Source: Paenibacillus sedimenti
GTDB lineage: Bacteria > Bacillota > Bacilli > Paenibacillales > NBRC-103111
Direction of reading: 5' to 3'
NCBI RefSeq assembly: GCF_014534655.1
Contig: NZ_JACVVD010000001.1
Location: 496,001 to 560,000, forward strand
DNA: 64,000 nucleotides
Part shown: positions 53,136 through 60,366 of the stretch, in pieces
Layout of the letters: every line of letters begins with the position of its first letter
Numbering within the stretch: the stretch's first letter is position 1
The notes under the pieces: generated by a model
Told to the model about the DNA's origin: nothing
The model's database searches: none
The model's input: the letters and a program-made list of their open reading frames with translations, nothing else
Made by a program: the position numbers and the translations under genes

Positions 53136-54467
53136 ATGAAAAAGACATGGAAAGTGTTAGGGGTCGCCGCGGTTAGTTCGGCACTGGTTTTACAGCTGGG
53201 TTGCGGTGCATCAACGACAGAAGCTCCAAAAGCGGGCGAAGCAACTCCGAAAGGTACAGAAGCCGCCAAGGATACAAGCTCCGCCAAGAAAGACAAAGTC
53301 AAACTGGCTTTCTGGGACATGCATACCGAAGCTGAGAGCAAGTTCTTCAAAGATTTGGTCGATGCCTACAACAAATCGCAAGATGCAGTGCAAATTGAGT
53401 ATTCGACATACGACCAGGCTTCTTACACGACAACCAAGCTTCCAACCGGTTTTGCAAGCGGTGCAGGTCCAGACATCTACATGATCAGCCCTGGCGACTT
53501 TATGAAATTCGCTAAATCAGGCTTAATGAAAGATTTGACTCCGGATTTCCCGGCAGGCGTGAAAGAGGATTTCCTGCCTGCGTCTCTCGAAGCTGTAACG
53601 TATAACGGCAAAATTATGGCTCTGCCATTTGAATTAGAAACGTTAGGTCTTTACTACAACAAGGAAATGCTGGATAAAGCCGGCGTTCAAGTTCCGAAAA
53701 CATGGGACGAACTCCATGCCGCTGCGAAGAAACTGACAACCGATAAGGTAGCAGGTTTGATTATCCCGCCGGATAAAGGCCCTTACTTTAACTTTATCTG
53801 GTATCCATTCTTGTGGCAGCAAGGCGGAAACGTGCTGAGTGCAGATGGAACCAAATCAACGTTCAACACGCCAGAGACGGCTAAAGCGCTCGATTTCTGG
53901 GGAAGCTTCTTCAAAGACGGTCTGTCTCCGAAAAAACTGCAGCTCGGTCCTTGGGAAATCGATAACCTCGGTAACAAAACCGCAGCCATGCAAATTGTCG
54001 GAACATGGGCCATCAATCGAATTGAAGAGAAATATAAAGATGTACCGATCGGTCTAGCTCCGCTTCCTATTCCTGCCGGCGGCAAAGCTGCAACAGACGC
54101 AGGCGGTTGGAAACTGGCTGTTAACGGTCAAAGCAAGAATGCGGCTGAAGCTGCGAAGTTCGTCATGTGGGCATTCGGTTCATCGGATCTTACACATGCC
54201 TTGAAATGGGGCACAGAAGTGAAATTCGCTTACTCCCCTCGTAAATCCGTAGTCGAAAAGGGTAAGGACATTTATAACAAAGGTCTGCGTAAAGTATTCA
54301 CTGAAGAAATTTACAACTCCGCGATCCCAGAGCCTCGTTATCCGTCTGAAGTGGTCGATGCAGTTGGCGATGCGATGCAGTATGTCATGTACGGTAAAAT
54401 GTCAGGTGCTGAAGCAGCCAAAACGATTGATGCCAAAATTACGGATATCTTAAGCAAACAGAAATAG
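53136..54467 (+). CDS. Sugar ABC transporter solute-binding lipoprotein (paralogue 2)
   Basis: A 443-residue lipoprotein (lipobox QLGC, Cys23) followed by an Ala/Pro/Lys-rich linker. The mature domain includes LAFWDMHTEAESKFFKDLV, ASGAGPDIYMISPGD and EVKFAYSPRKSV. AAAGGGG precedes the ATG. Codon choice is more uniform than in paralogue 1, consistent with high expression. A hairpin separates it from two permeases. The ligand is probably an oligosaccharide cleaved by the GH172 enzyme at the end of this operon. Confidence 0.9.
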   Translation: MKKTWKVLGVAAVSSALVLQLGCGASTTEAPKAGEATPKGTEAAKDTSSAKKDKVKLAFWDMHTEAESKFFKDLVDAYNKSQDAVQIEYSTYDQASYTTTKLPTGFASGAGPDIYMISPGDFMKFAKSGLMKDLTPDFPAGVKEDFLPASLEAVTYNGKIMALPFELETLGLYYNKEMLDKAGVQVPKTWDELHAAAKKLTTDKVAGLIIPPDKGPYFNFIWYPFLWQQGGNVLSADGTKSTFNTPETAKALDFWGSFFKDGLSPKKLQLGPWEIDNLGNKTAAMQIVGTWAINRIEEKYKDVPIGLAPLPIPAGGKAATDAGGWKLAVNGQSKNAAEAAKFVMWAFGSSDLTHALKWGTEVKFAYSPRKSVVEKGKDIYNKGLRKVFTEEIYNSAIPEPRYPSEVVDAVGDAMQYVMYGKMSGAEAAKTIDAKITDILSKQK

Positions 54468-54477
54468 TTTGGAATCT

Positions 54478-54526
54478 GGGGGAGACGGCTTGCTCCGTAA
54501 TACTGCAAGACGTTTCTCCCTTTTCT
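54478..54526 (+). terminator. Attenuating hairpin between binding protein and permease
   Basis: GGGAGACG pairs with CGTTTCTCCC around a 23-base loop and is followed by TTTTCT. It sits in the same place as the hairpin at 29959 and likely limits permease expression. Confidence 0.6.
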
Positions 54527-54548
54527 ATTACCGGGGGAGGGGTAAAAA

Positions 54549-55436
54549 GTGACTCCAAGACGCACCAATGCCCGCATGATTCGAGAATGGGTTACGGCTT
54601 ACAGCTTCTTGCTTCCCAATATTTTGGGATTAATGATCTTTGTGTTTATTCCGATTTTATATGCTTTTTATGTCAGTTTGCACGATTGGAACGCACTGTC
54701 ACCGAAAGTGTACGTCGGCTTTCAAAACTATGTTACCTTGTTATCCGATGATCAGTGGTGGCATTCCGTAACGAGAACGTTGTTATTCAGCCTCGTATAT
54801 GTGCCATTGTTATTCTGTCTCGCTTTGCTTTCCGCCCTGCTCGTGAACGGATTGAAAGGGAAGACGGTGGGTATCGTCAGAACGATGTTTCTGCTCCCTT
54901 TTGCCGTCACATCGGTCATTTCTGCCATTATTGCGATGTTCTTGCTCGATCCCAGGAACGGTCTTGCCAATCAGTTTCTTTCACTGTTCGGCATCGGAAC
55001 CCAACAATTCCTCGGGTCTCCTACGCAGGCCATCTATTGTGTCATTCTGACCTTGCTTTGGATCAACCTTGGTTACAACATGACTATTTTTCTATCCGCG
55101 ATCAAGGAAATTCCGAATGATTATTTTGAAGCGGCCCATATTGACGGGGCAACCCGTTTTCAAAGTTTCCGGTTTATTACATTCCCTTTGCTGCGGGAAA
55201 CGAATACGTTTATTTTGATTGTTACGACAATCGCGTCCTTTCAAATCTTCGATCATATCATCGTGATGACGAAAGGCGGACCTATGGATTCCACGGAAGT
55301 CAGTGTGCTTTATATCTTTAAGCAAGCTTTCCAAATGCTGAACATGGGCTATTCTTCTGCTCTCGCGTTTGTCCTGTTCCTGATTGTTTTTGCATTTTCC
55401 ATGATTCAACTTAAATTTTTCTCTTCTAAAGATTAG
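54549..55436 (+). CDS. Sugar ABC transporter permease (MalF-like, CUT1)
   Basis: A 295-residue, six-helix membrane protein with the EAA loop DYFEAAHIDGATRFQSFRFI. The start is GTG at 54549, six bases after GGAGGGG. It is paired with the permease 11 bp downstream. As elsewhere in the window, no dedicated ATPase is encoded. Confidence 0.92.
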   Translation: MTPRRTNARMIREWVTAYSFLLPNILGLMIFVFIPILYAFYVSLHDWNALSPKVYVGFQNYVTLLSDDQWWHSVTRTLLFSLVYVPLLFCLALLSALLVNGLKGKTVGIVRTMFLLPFAVTSVISAIIAMFLLDPRNGLANQFLSLFGIGTQQFLGSPTQAIYCVILTLLWINLGYNMTIFLSAIKEIPNDYFEAAHIDGATRFQSFRFITFPLLRETNTFILIVTTIASFQIFDHIIVMTKGGPMDSTEVSVLYIFKQAFQMLNMGYSSALAFVLFLIVFAFSMIQLKFFSSKD

Positions 55437-55447
55437 GCGGTGCTTCT

Positions 55448-56260
55448 ATGAGAATAATGAACCGGTTTCTATTGCCCTCGGTTTCGATCATTGTCGGGAT
55501 CGCCATGATTTTTCCGATTTACATGCTGTTCATCAGCTCTTTTCGTTCGGAGACCAACGTTTTCAACATTCAGTTATGGCCGACAGAGTTTGTGTTTGCC
55601 AATTTTGTGGAGGCTGTAACCTCATCCCATTTGCTTAGATCGATCATGAACTCGTTGATCGTTTCCACAACCGTTACAGCAGTAGCCATGTTGTTCCACG
55701 CGATGTCCGGTTATGCGCTGGCCCGCTTTAACTTTCCGGGGAAAAACGTGATCTTCGCCTGGATGCTCAGTACATTAATGATTCCGTTCGCTGTGATCAT
55801 GCTGCCTTTGTATTTGATTACCAAGAATCTTGGCATGACCAACTCTTTTTCCGGTTTGATCATTCCTGCCATTTTTAACGCTTATGGAATTTTTCTGTTC
55901 CGTCAGTTTTACCGGGAATTTCCTAAAGAGCTGGAAGAGGCAGCCTATATAGAAGGGCTTTCTCAGGCAGGGACGTTTTTTCGGATCGCATTGCCGCTTT
56001 CCATGCCGATTATCGCCCCATTAACGATCGGATTTTTCTTGGCTAATTGGAATTCCTATATCTGGCCCCTCATCATTACGCAAAAAGAGACCATGTGGGT
56101 TATCCAGGTTCAACTCGCTAACTTGGTCGGCGGGGGCTACGTGACGCCATGGAACATCGTGCTTGCCGCGGCGGTGATTGCTGCATTGCCTACCTTCTTG
56201 CTATTCTTCGTGATGCAGAAATATTTGGTAGAAGGAATCAAAATGACCGGTATTAAATGA
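55448..56260 (+). CDS. Sugar ABC transporter permease (MalG-like, CUT1)
   Basis: A 270-residue membrane protein with six helices. Its EAA loop, ELEEAAYIEGLSQAGTFFRI, is slightly unusual, with EGLS in place of the common DGAS. It ends QKYLVEGIKMTGIK, a MalG-type tail. Its stop overlaps the start of the GH172 gene by 4 bp (ATGA), so uptake and cleavage enzymes are coupled. Confidence 0.92.
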   Translation: MRIMNRFLLPSVSIIVGIAMIFPIYMLFISSFRSETNVFNIQLWPTEFVFANFVEAVTSSHLLRSIMNSLIVSTTVTAVAMLFHAMSGYALARFNFPGKNVIFAWMLSTLMIPFAVIMLPLYLITKNLGMTNSFSGLIIPAIFNAYGIFLFRQFYREFPKELEEAAYIEGLSQAGTFFRIALPLSMPIIAPLTIGFFLANWNSYIWPLIITQKETMWVIQVQLANLVGGGYVTPWNIVLAAAVIAALPTFLLFFVMQKYLVEGIKMTGIK

Positions 56261-57390
56261 TGCCGAATTTCAACCAACAGGGAGCTGAACAGATCATGCT
56301 AGGATCATCATTACGAGATTTATACAGAACGCGCCAAGGAAAACGCAAAAGGGCTTCCAGTTATGATACAACGGGGGGAAACCGTGATTATCTCAAGCTA
56401 TACCCTGGCGATAAAAAAAATATTTTTGATATTGCCGGATCCGGCTGTATTACCCATATCTGGATGACGATGGCGCCCCTGGATGACGCTGCGATTGAAA
56501 CGTTCCTGCATCGTAAAGTTGTACTGAGAATGTATTGGGACGGCGAAGAGAATCCGAGTGTACAGGCACCGATCGGCGATTTCTTCGGTATGGGTCATGG
56601 CATTACGAAAAATTACTGCTCGACGCCGCTTGCTATGAGCCCGGAAGACGGAAGATCGCTTAATTGTTTCTTTCCGATGCCGTTTGGCCGCAATGCCAGA
56701 ATTGAAGTCGAATCCAATGCGGATCAACCGATCAAATTTTACTATTATGTCGATTACGAACAATACGCGTTCCCGATTGACAGCGAACTCAGGTTTCATG
56801 CGATTTGGCACCGTGAGCTTACAGACGGTATTGAAGATAACATTTCCAATGCGTTTTTCGAATTTGGCGGCAAAAACACAACAGGCGATGGAAACTACGT
56901 GATGCTTGATGCAGTCGGAAAAGGCCATTATGTCGGTTGTAACTTGAACATTCATAACTTGCGGATGACGCGGGAATGGAACTGGTACGGCGAGGGAGAC
57001 GACATGATCTTCATTGACGGGGAACCATGGCCGCCTTCGCTGCACGGCACGGGAATGGAGGATTACTTCAACACGGCCTGGTGTCCGACGCAAGAGTATC
57101 ATTCTCCGAATCATGGCATCATTCTCGGCGGCGGTCCTAACTGGTCAGGCAAAATCTCGGCTTACCGGTTTCATATCGAAGATCCTGTGATGTTTGACAC
57201 GTCCATTAAAGTGACAATCGAGCACGGACACAATAACCATCGCAGCGACGATTACTCCAGCACCGCTTATTGGTATCAGACGGAGCCTCATAAAGACCAT
57301 CCGATCATTTTGCCGGTGGATAAGAGATTGCCGTTACCTGAAATTTTGCCTTTCAAGCCGGAAGACCTGAAAAAATGCTTTGACTATTAA
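56257..57390 (+). CDS. DUF2961/GH172 glycosidase, copy B
   Basis: A 377-residue protein without signal peptide. DUF2961 motifs: GSGCITHIWMTM, VVLRMYWDGEENPSVQAPIGDFF, GKGHYVGCNL, WYGEGDDMIFIDGE (E246), LHGTGMEDYFNTAWC (E268) and STAYWYQTEPH. Copy A at 39516 has the same layout. Either the ATG at 56257 (overlapping the permease stop) or 56296 (after GGAG) could be the start. Its place as last gene of an ABC import operon implies intracellular hydrolysis of imported oligosaccharides. GH172 substrates known so far are alpha-D-fructofuranosides and alpha-D-arabinofuranosides. Confidence 0.9.
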   Translation: MMPNFNQQGAEQIMLGSSLRDLYRTRQGKRKRASSYDTTGGNRDYLKLYPGDKKNIFDIAGSGCITHIWMTMAPLDDAAIETFLHRKVVLRMYWDGEENPSVQAPIGDFFGMGHGITKNYCSTPLAMSPEDGRSLNCFFPMPFGRNARIEVESNADQPIKFYYYVDYEQYAFPIDSELRFHAIWHRELTDGIEDNISNAFFEFGGKNTTGDGNYVMLDAVGKGHYVGCNLNIHNLRMTREWNWYGEGDDMIFIDGEPWPPSLHGTGMEDYFNTAWCPTQEYHSPNHGIILGGGPNWSGKISAYRFHIEDPVMFDTSIKVTIEHGHNNHRSDDYSSTAYWYQTEPHKDHPIILPVDKRLPLPEILPFKPEDLKKCFDY

Positions 57391-57396
57391 TCCGAT

Positions 57397-57438
57397 CGAA
57401 TAGCCGCTGCTCTCATCCTTGAAAGCTGCGGTTATTCG
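57397..57438 (+). terminator. Hairpin after the GH172 copy B operon
   Basis: CGAATAGCCGC (57397-57407) pairs with GCGGTTATTCG (57428-57438) with one mismatch. No strong T-run follows, so termination may be partial. Confidence 0.5.
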
Positions 57439-57450
57439 CATTTGCAGTCG

Positions 57451-57499
57451 TTGACGAAACCGGGTTCTCCAGATAATATTAATATGATAACGTTAACAT
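57451..57499 (+). promoter_or_regulatory. Promoter and operator of the lacI-type gene
   Basis: -35 TTGACG (57451-57456), 17-bp spacer, -10 TAATAT (57474-57479). TGATAACGTTAACA (57485-57498) lies at the transcription start and matches the other operators in this island, suggesting autorepression. Confidence 0.75.
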
Positions 57500-57542
57500 G
57501 GAGAAACGGCTCAATGACTTTGATGTAAAGGATGGATCCCCT

Positions 57543-58529
57543 TTGACCAAAATGACAATCAAAGATGTGGCAAGAGAAGCGGGGGTTTCCACAGCAACGA
57601 TTTCGCGTGTTTTGAACAATTCCGGCTATGTCAGCCATGATGTGAAGCAGCAGGTACTTGCAGTCATCCGGAAATTCAACTACCAGCCTAACGCCATTGC
57701 CAGAAGCCTAAAGCAGGAAAAATCACGCAGTATCGGTATTGTGCTGCCAGATATGGCGAACCCGTATTTTATGAAAATTGCCCGAACTATACAGCACCGC
57801 TGCTTTCAAGAAGGCTATCATCTGCTCTTTATCGATACCGAAGAGAATCCGGAGAAAGAAAGCGAAGCGCTTGACTTCCTGACCGAAAAAAGAATCGAAG
57901 CTTTGATCCTTGCAGGAACCGGCGCGAATCGGGATCAAATCCAGACGATCAGCGATTCGGGCATTCACGTTATTTTGTTCGACCGACGCTTCTCCAATTT
58001 GAAACTGGATACCGTGACGGAAGATAATTTCTACGCCGCCAAGTCAGCGGTTGAGTATTTGCTGGAGAAGAAACATGAGCGGATCGGGATCATTCATGGT
58101 CCGCAGACGATCAGTACCGCTAGGGAGAGAAGACAAGGTGCGCTTATCGGTTTAGAGGAAGCGGGGATAAGCTTATTGCCGGAACTGATGATCGAAGGCG
58201 ATTATACGAGAGAGTCAGGCATCAAAGCCATTCAGCATTTCAGTCAATTGCCTGATCGGCCTACGGCCATATTTTCCTCCAATAACGAAATGACGTTCGG
58301 CATTTATTTGGGCTTGCAGGAATTGGGGATACCGCTCGACAGCGTAGAAGTGGTTTCCTTCGGGGACCTTGAATTTTCATCCTTGTTTCAGCATAAGCTT
58401 TCCGTCATTATGCAAAATCCCCAGGAGCTTGGGGAAACGATCGGCGATCTGTTAATCCGGCGGTTAAACGGGGATGACGACGCTAAAGAGAATCGTATTT
58501 TAATGCCGCGTCTTGTGCCATCGCGGTAA
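57543..58529 (+). CDS. LacI-family transcriptional repressor
   Basis: About 328 residues. The N-terminal helix-turn-helix is TIKDVAREAGVSTATISRVLNN followed by the hinge YQPNAIARSLK, and a periplasmic-binding-protein-like sensor domain follows (GIVLPDMANPYFMKI, GIIHGPQTISTARERRQGAL). An ATG at 57498 is in frame but lies in the operator without a ribosome binding site. The TTG at 57543, 7 bp after AAGGATGG and giving (M)TKMTIKDVA, is preferred. It sits centrally among five similar operator sequences and is the best local candidate to control the catabolic island. Confidence 0.9.
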   Translation: MTKMTIKDVAREAGVSTATISRVLNNSGYVSHDVKQQVLAVIRKFNYQPNAIARSLKQEKSRSIGIVLPDMANPYFMKIARTIQHRCFQEGYHLLFIDTEENPEKESEALDFLTEKRIEALILAGTGANRDQIQTISDSGIHVILFDRRFSNLKLDTVTEDNFYAAKSAVEYLLEKKHERIGIIHGPQTISTARERRQGALIGLEEAGISLLPELMIEGDYTRESGIKAIQHFSQLPDRPTAIFSSNNEMTFGIYLGLQELGIPLDSVEVVSFGDLEFSSLFQHKLSVIMQNPQELGETIGDLLIRRLNGDDDAKENRILMPRLVPSR

Positions 58530-58532
58530 ATG

Positions 58533-58557
58533 AATGATCTTACAGATCATTTTTTTC
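58533..58557 (+). terminator. Terminator of the lacI-type gene
   Basis: AATGATCT pairs with AGATCATT around a TAC loop, followed by TTTTTT. Confidence 0.8.
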
Positions 58558-58562
58558 GAAGG

Positions 58563-58580
58563 TGTGTAAACGATAACACA
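58563..58580. promoter_or_regulatory. LacI/cre-like operator before the alcohol dehydrogenase
   Basis: TGTGTAAACGATAACACA is a near-palindrome of the same class as 39427, 44057, 57485 and 59707, and lies about 36 bp before the ATG at 58616. Confidence 0.7.
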
Positions 58581-58615
58581 TAATCTTGAATTGCAATTTT
58601 GAGGAGGACCCGTTA

Positions 58616-59626
58616 ATGAAAGCACTTGTGATTGAAGCGCCTTATCAAGCGGTCATCAAAGAAGTTCCATACCCGGCTCCGGGGGATGGCGAAGTCACCA
58701 TTGAAGTCAGGAATGTGGGAATTTGCGGAACGGATATCCATATCTACAGAGGTGAATTTATTTCTCCTTACCCGATTGTGCCGGGTCATGAATTTTCCGG
58801 CGTCGTCCATGCGATCGGGGAGGGCGTAACCGGGCTGCGCGAAGGAGACAGAGTGAGTGCCGATCCTTCGCTGTTTTGCGGCCAATGTCCTTATTGCAAG
58901 ACGGGTAAAGGGAATCAGTGCACGAATTGGGGAGCCTTAGGCAATACCGTGGACGGCAGTATGGCCGAATATGTTCGTGTTCCGGCGGGAAATGTTGTGA
59001 AGATACCCGACAGCATGTCATTTGCCGAGGCGGCATTTATTGAGCCGATGGCTTGCGTTGTTCATGCCATGAACCGGCTTGGGGTAAAAGCCGGGGATAA
59101 AGCGATCCTTTTTGGCGCCGGCGCTATGGGACAGCAGTTGATTCAGACATTAGTACATTCCGGCGTTTCGGAACTTGCTGTTGTAGATATATCACCCGGC
59201 AAACTGGAAATGTCCAAATCCAGGGGAGCGACACGCTGCATCCTCAGTAATGAGTCGGAATTAACTGCGGAGAAAAATGCGAATCCGGAAGGATATGATA
59301 TCGTTGTCGACGCGACAGGTATTCCGTCCGTGATTCAAGAGGCGCTTTCGTTTATGGGAAGGGGAGCCAAATATTTACAGTTCGGCGTTACGCCAAAGGA
59401 TGCTGTTATCGAATTGGATCCTTTTCAACTTTATAATAAGGACTGGACGCTTATCGGTTCCATGGCGATCAATCATACATTCTTGCCTGCATTCCAATGG
59501 ATTCAGTCGGGAAGGATTGATGTAGGGCCGCTCATTTCAAGGGAAATATCGCTCGAGGACACGCTGGCTTATTTAAAAGGACCGCGCGATCCGGATGATC
59601 TTAAAGTACAGATTAGAGTGAGATGA
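58616..59626 (+). CDS. Zinc-dependent medium-chain alcohol/polyol dehydrogenase
   Basis: A 336-residue MDR enzyme. Catalytic zinc ligands are Cys37 (GICGTD), His58 (GHEF) and Glu143 (FIEP). Structural zinc cysteines are at 88, 91, 94 and 102 (FCGQCPYCKTGKGNQC). The NAD-binding GAGAMG lies at 168-173. Sorbitol, threonine and arabitol dehydrogenases have this layout. In this island, oxidation of a pentitol such as D-arabitol to a ketopentose would connect with AraB (inference). GAGGAGG precedes the ATG at 58616. A LacI-like operator lies upstream, and a terminator follows. Confidence 0.9.
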   Translation: MKALVIEAPYQAVIKEVPYPAPGDGEVTIEVRNVGICGTDIHIYRGEFISPYPIVPGHEFSGVVHAIGEGVTGLREGDRVSADPSLFCGQCPYCKTGKGNQCTNWGALGNTVDGSMAEYVRVPAGNVVKIPDSMSFAEAAFIEPMACVVHAMNRLGVKAGDKAILFGAGAMGQQLIQTLVHSGVSELAVVDISPGKLEMSKSRGATRCILSNESELTAEKNANPEGYDIVVDATGIPSVIQEALSFMGRGAKYLQFGVTPKDAVIELDPFQLYNKDWTLIGSMAINHTFLPAFQWIQSGRIDVGPLISREISLEDTLAYLKGPRDPDDLKVQIRVR

Positions 59627-59636
59627 TTGCGAAAGA

Positions 59637-59697
59637 AAATAACTCCTGCTTTTCGTAACTCTCATTCATAGTGAAAGTGAAAAAAGGAGTTATTTTA
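59637..59697 (+). terminator. Terminator after the alcohol dehydrogenase
   Basis: AAAATAACTCC pairs with GGAGTTATTTT across a loop of about 36 bases and is followed by ATTC. Confidence 0.65.
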
Positions 59698-59706
59698 TTC
59701 AAACAA

Positions 59707-59720
59707 TGTAAACGATTACA
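59707..59720. promoter_or_regulatory. LacI/cre-like operator before the third sensor operon
   Basis: TGTAAACGATTACA, a palindrome with one mismatched pair, matches the left half of the fucU operator exactly. It would control the transcript that runs through the gene fragment at 59838 and the sensor at 60367. Confidence 0.7.
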
Positions 59721-59837
59721 CATCTACTGAGAATTGTGTGAAGGGATACCGTTACCTTTGCTACGAATGAAAGGGCTTACATAGGGTGATCTGTCTTCGG
59801 GCGTTTCTCAATATATCAACAATTTAGAAAAGGAGAG

Positions 59838-60257
59838 GTTCAAATTGCGTTTTCGAAAGCCCGAGCTCAATACATCTCTCAATTTGCAGCATTGCGAACA
59901 GGAGTAGGCAAGCGCTATTTAGACGAAGGCAAAATGCTTCAACCTCTCATATTTAAAGCTGGTACGATAGCCCTGCATTGGCATCACTATAATTGCGATA
60001 TCAAATTCAAGGAATACGAAGACAGTGGGGAGCTTGAAGTAAGCGCCATCGTTCATTCCGCATGGAGTTATCGGGATGAAACTTTCGCTTTCTTTTTCGC
60101 AAATGTAACAGACGAGGAGCAAAGTATGCATGTGAGTTTGAAATTGAGTTCTTATTTGATCCGGGGGAATGCATTCACCATCTACTTGATATCATGTTGG
60201 AGGCGGTGCAGCGGGCACCTGGCGCCGATATGGCTTGACACTGTCCGACCAGCATAA
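59838..60257 (+). pseudogene. Gene fragment, possible C-terminus of a large glycosidase-like protein
   Basis: An open frame reads VQIAFSKARAQYISQFAALR, then DEGKMLQPLIFKAGTIALHW and VSAIVHSAWSYRDETFAFFF. It ends in a low-complexity tail after about 120 residues. The beta-rich segment looks like the C-terminal sandwich of DUF6259-type or similar glycosidase-like proteins, which normally exceed 600 residues. The N-terminal part is missing, although a GGAGAGG lies at 59832-59838 with no good start codon in frame. I cannot assign a family with confidence. Confidence 0.35.
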
Positions 60258-60266
60258 TCCTTCTTG

Positions 60267-60281
60267 TTGACAGCCTGTCAA
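60267..60281. promoter_or_regulatory. Palindrome upstream of the third YesM gene
   Basis: TTGACAGCCTGTCAA is a perfect inverted repeat of 7+1+7 bases, 86 bp before the kinase start. It could be an operator, and its TTGACA could serve as a -35 element. Confidence 0.4.
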
Positions 60282-60366
60282 GTACCTGCTGTGATGCAAG
60301 AGGGATTTTTCACATCTGCATCCAGCCTCACAAACGACGGACATTGCCGGCAAAGGAGATGTCGAT

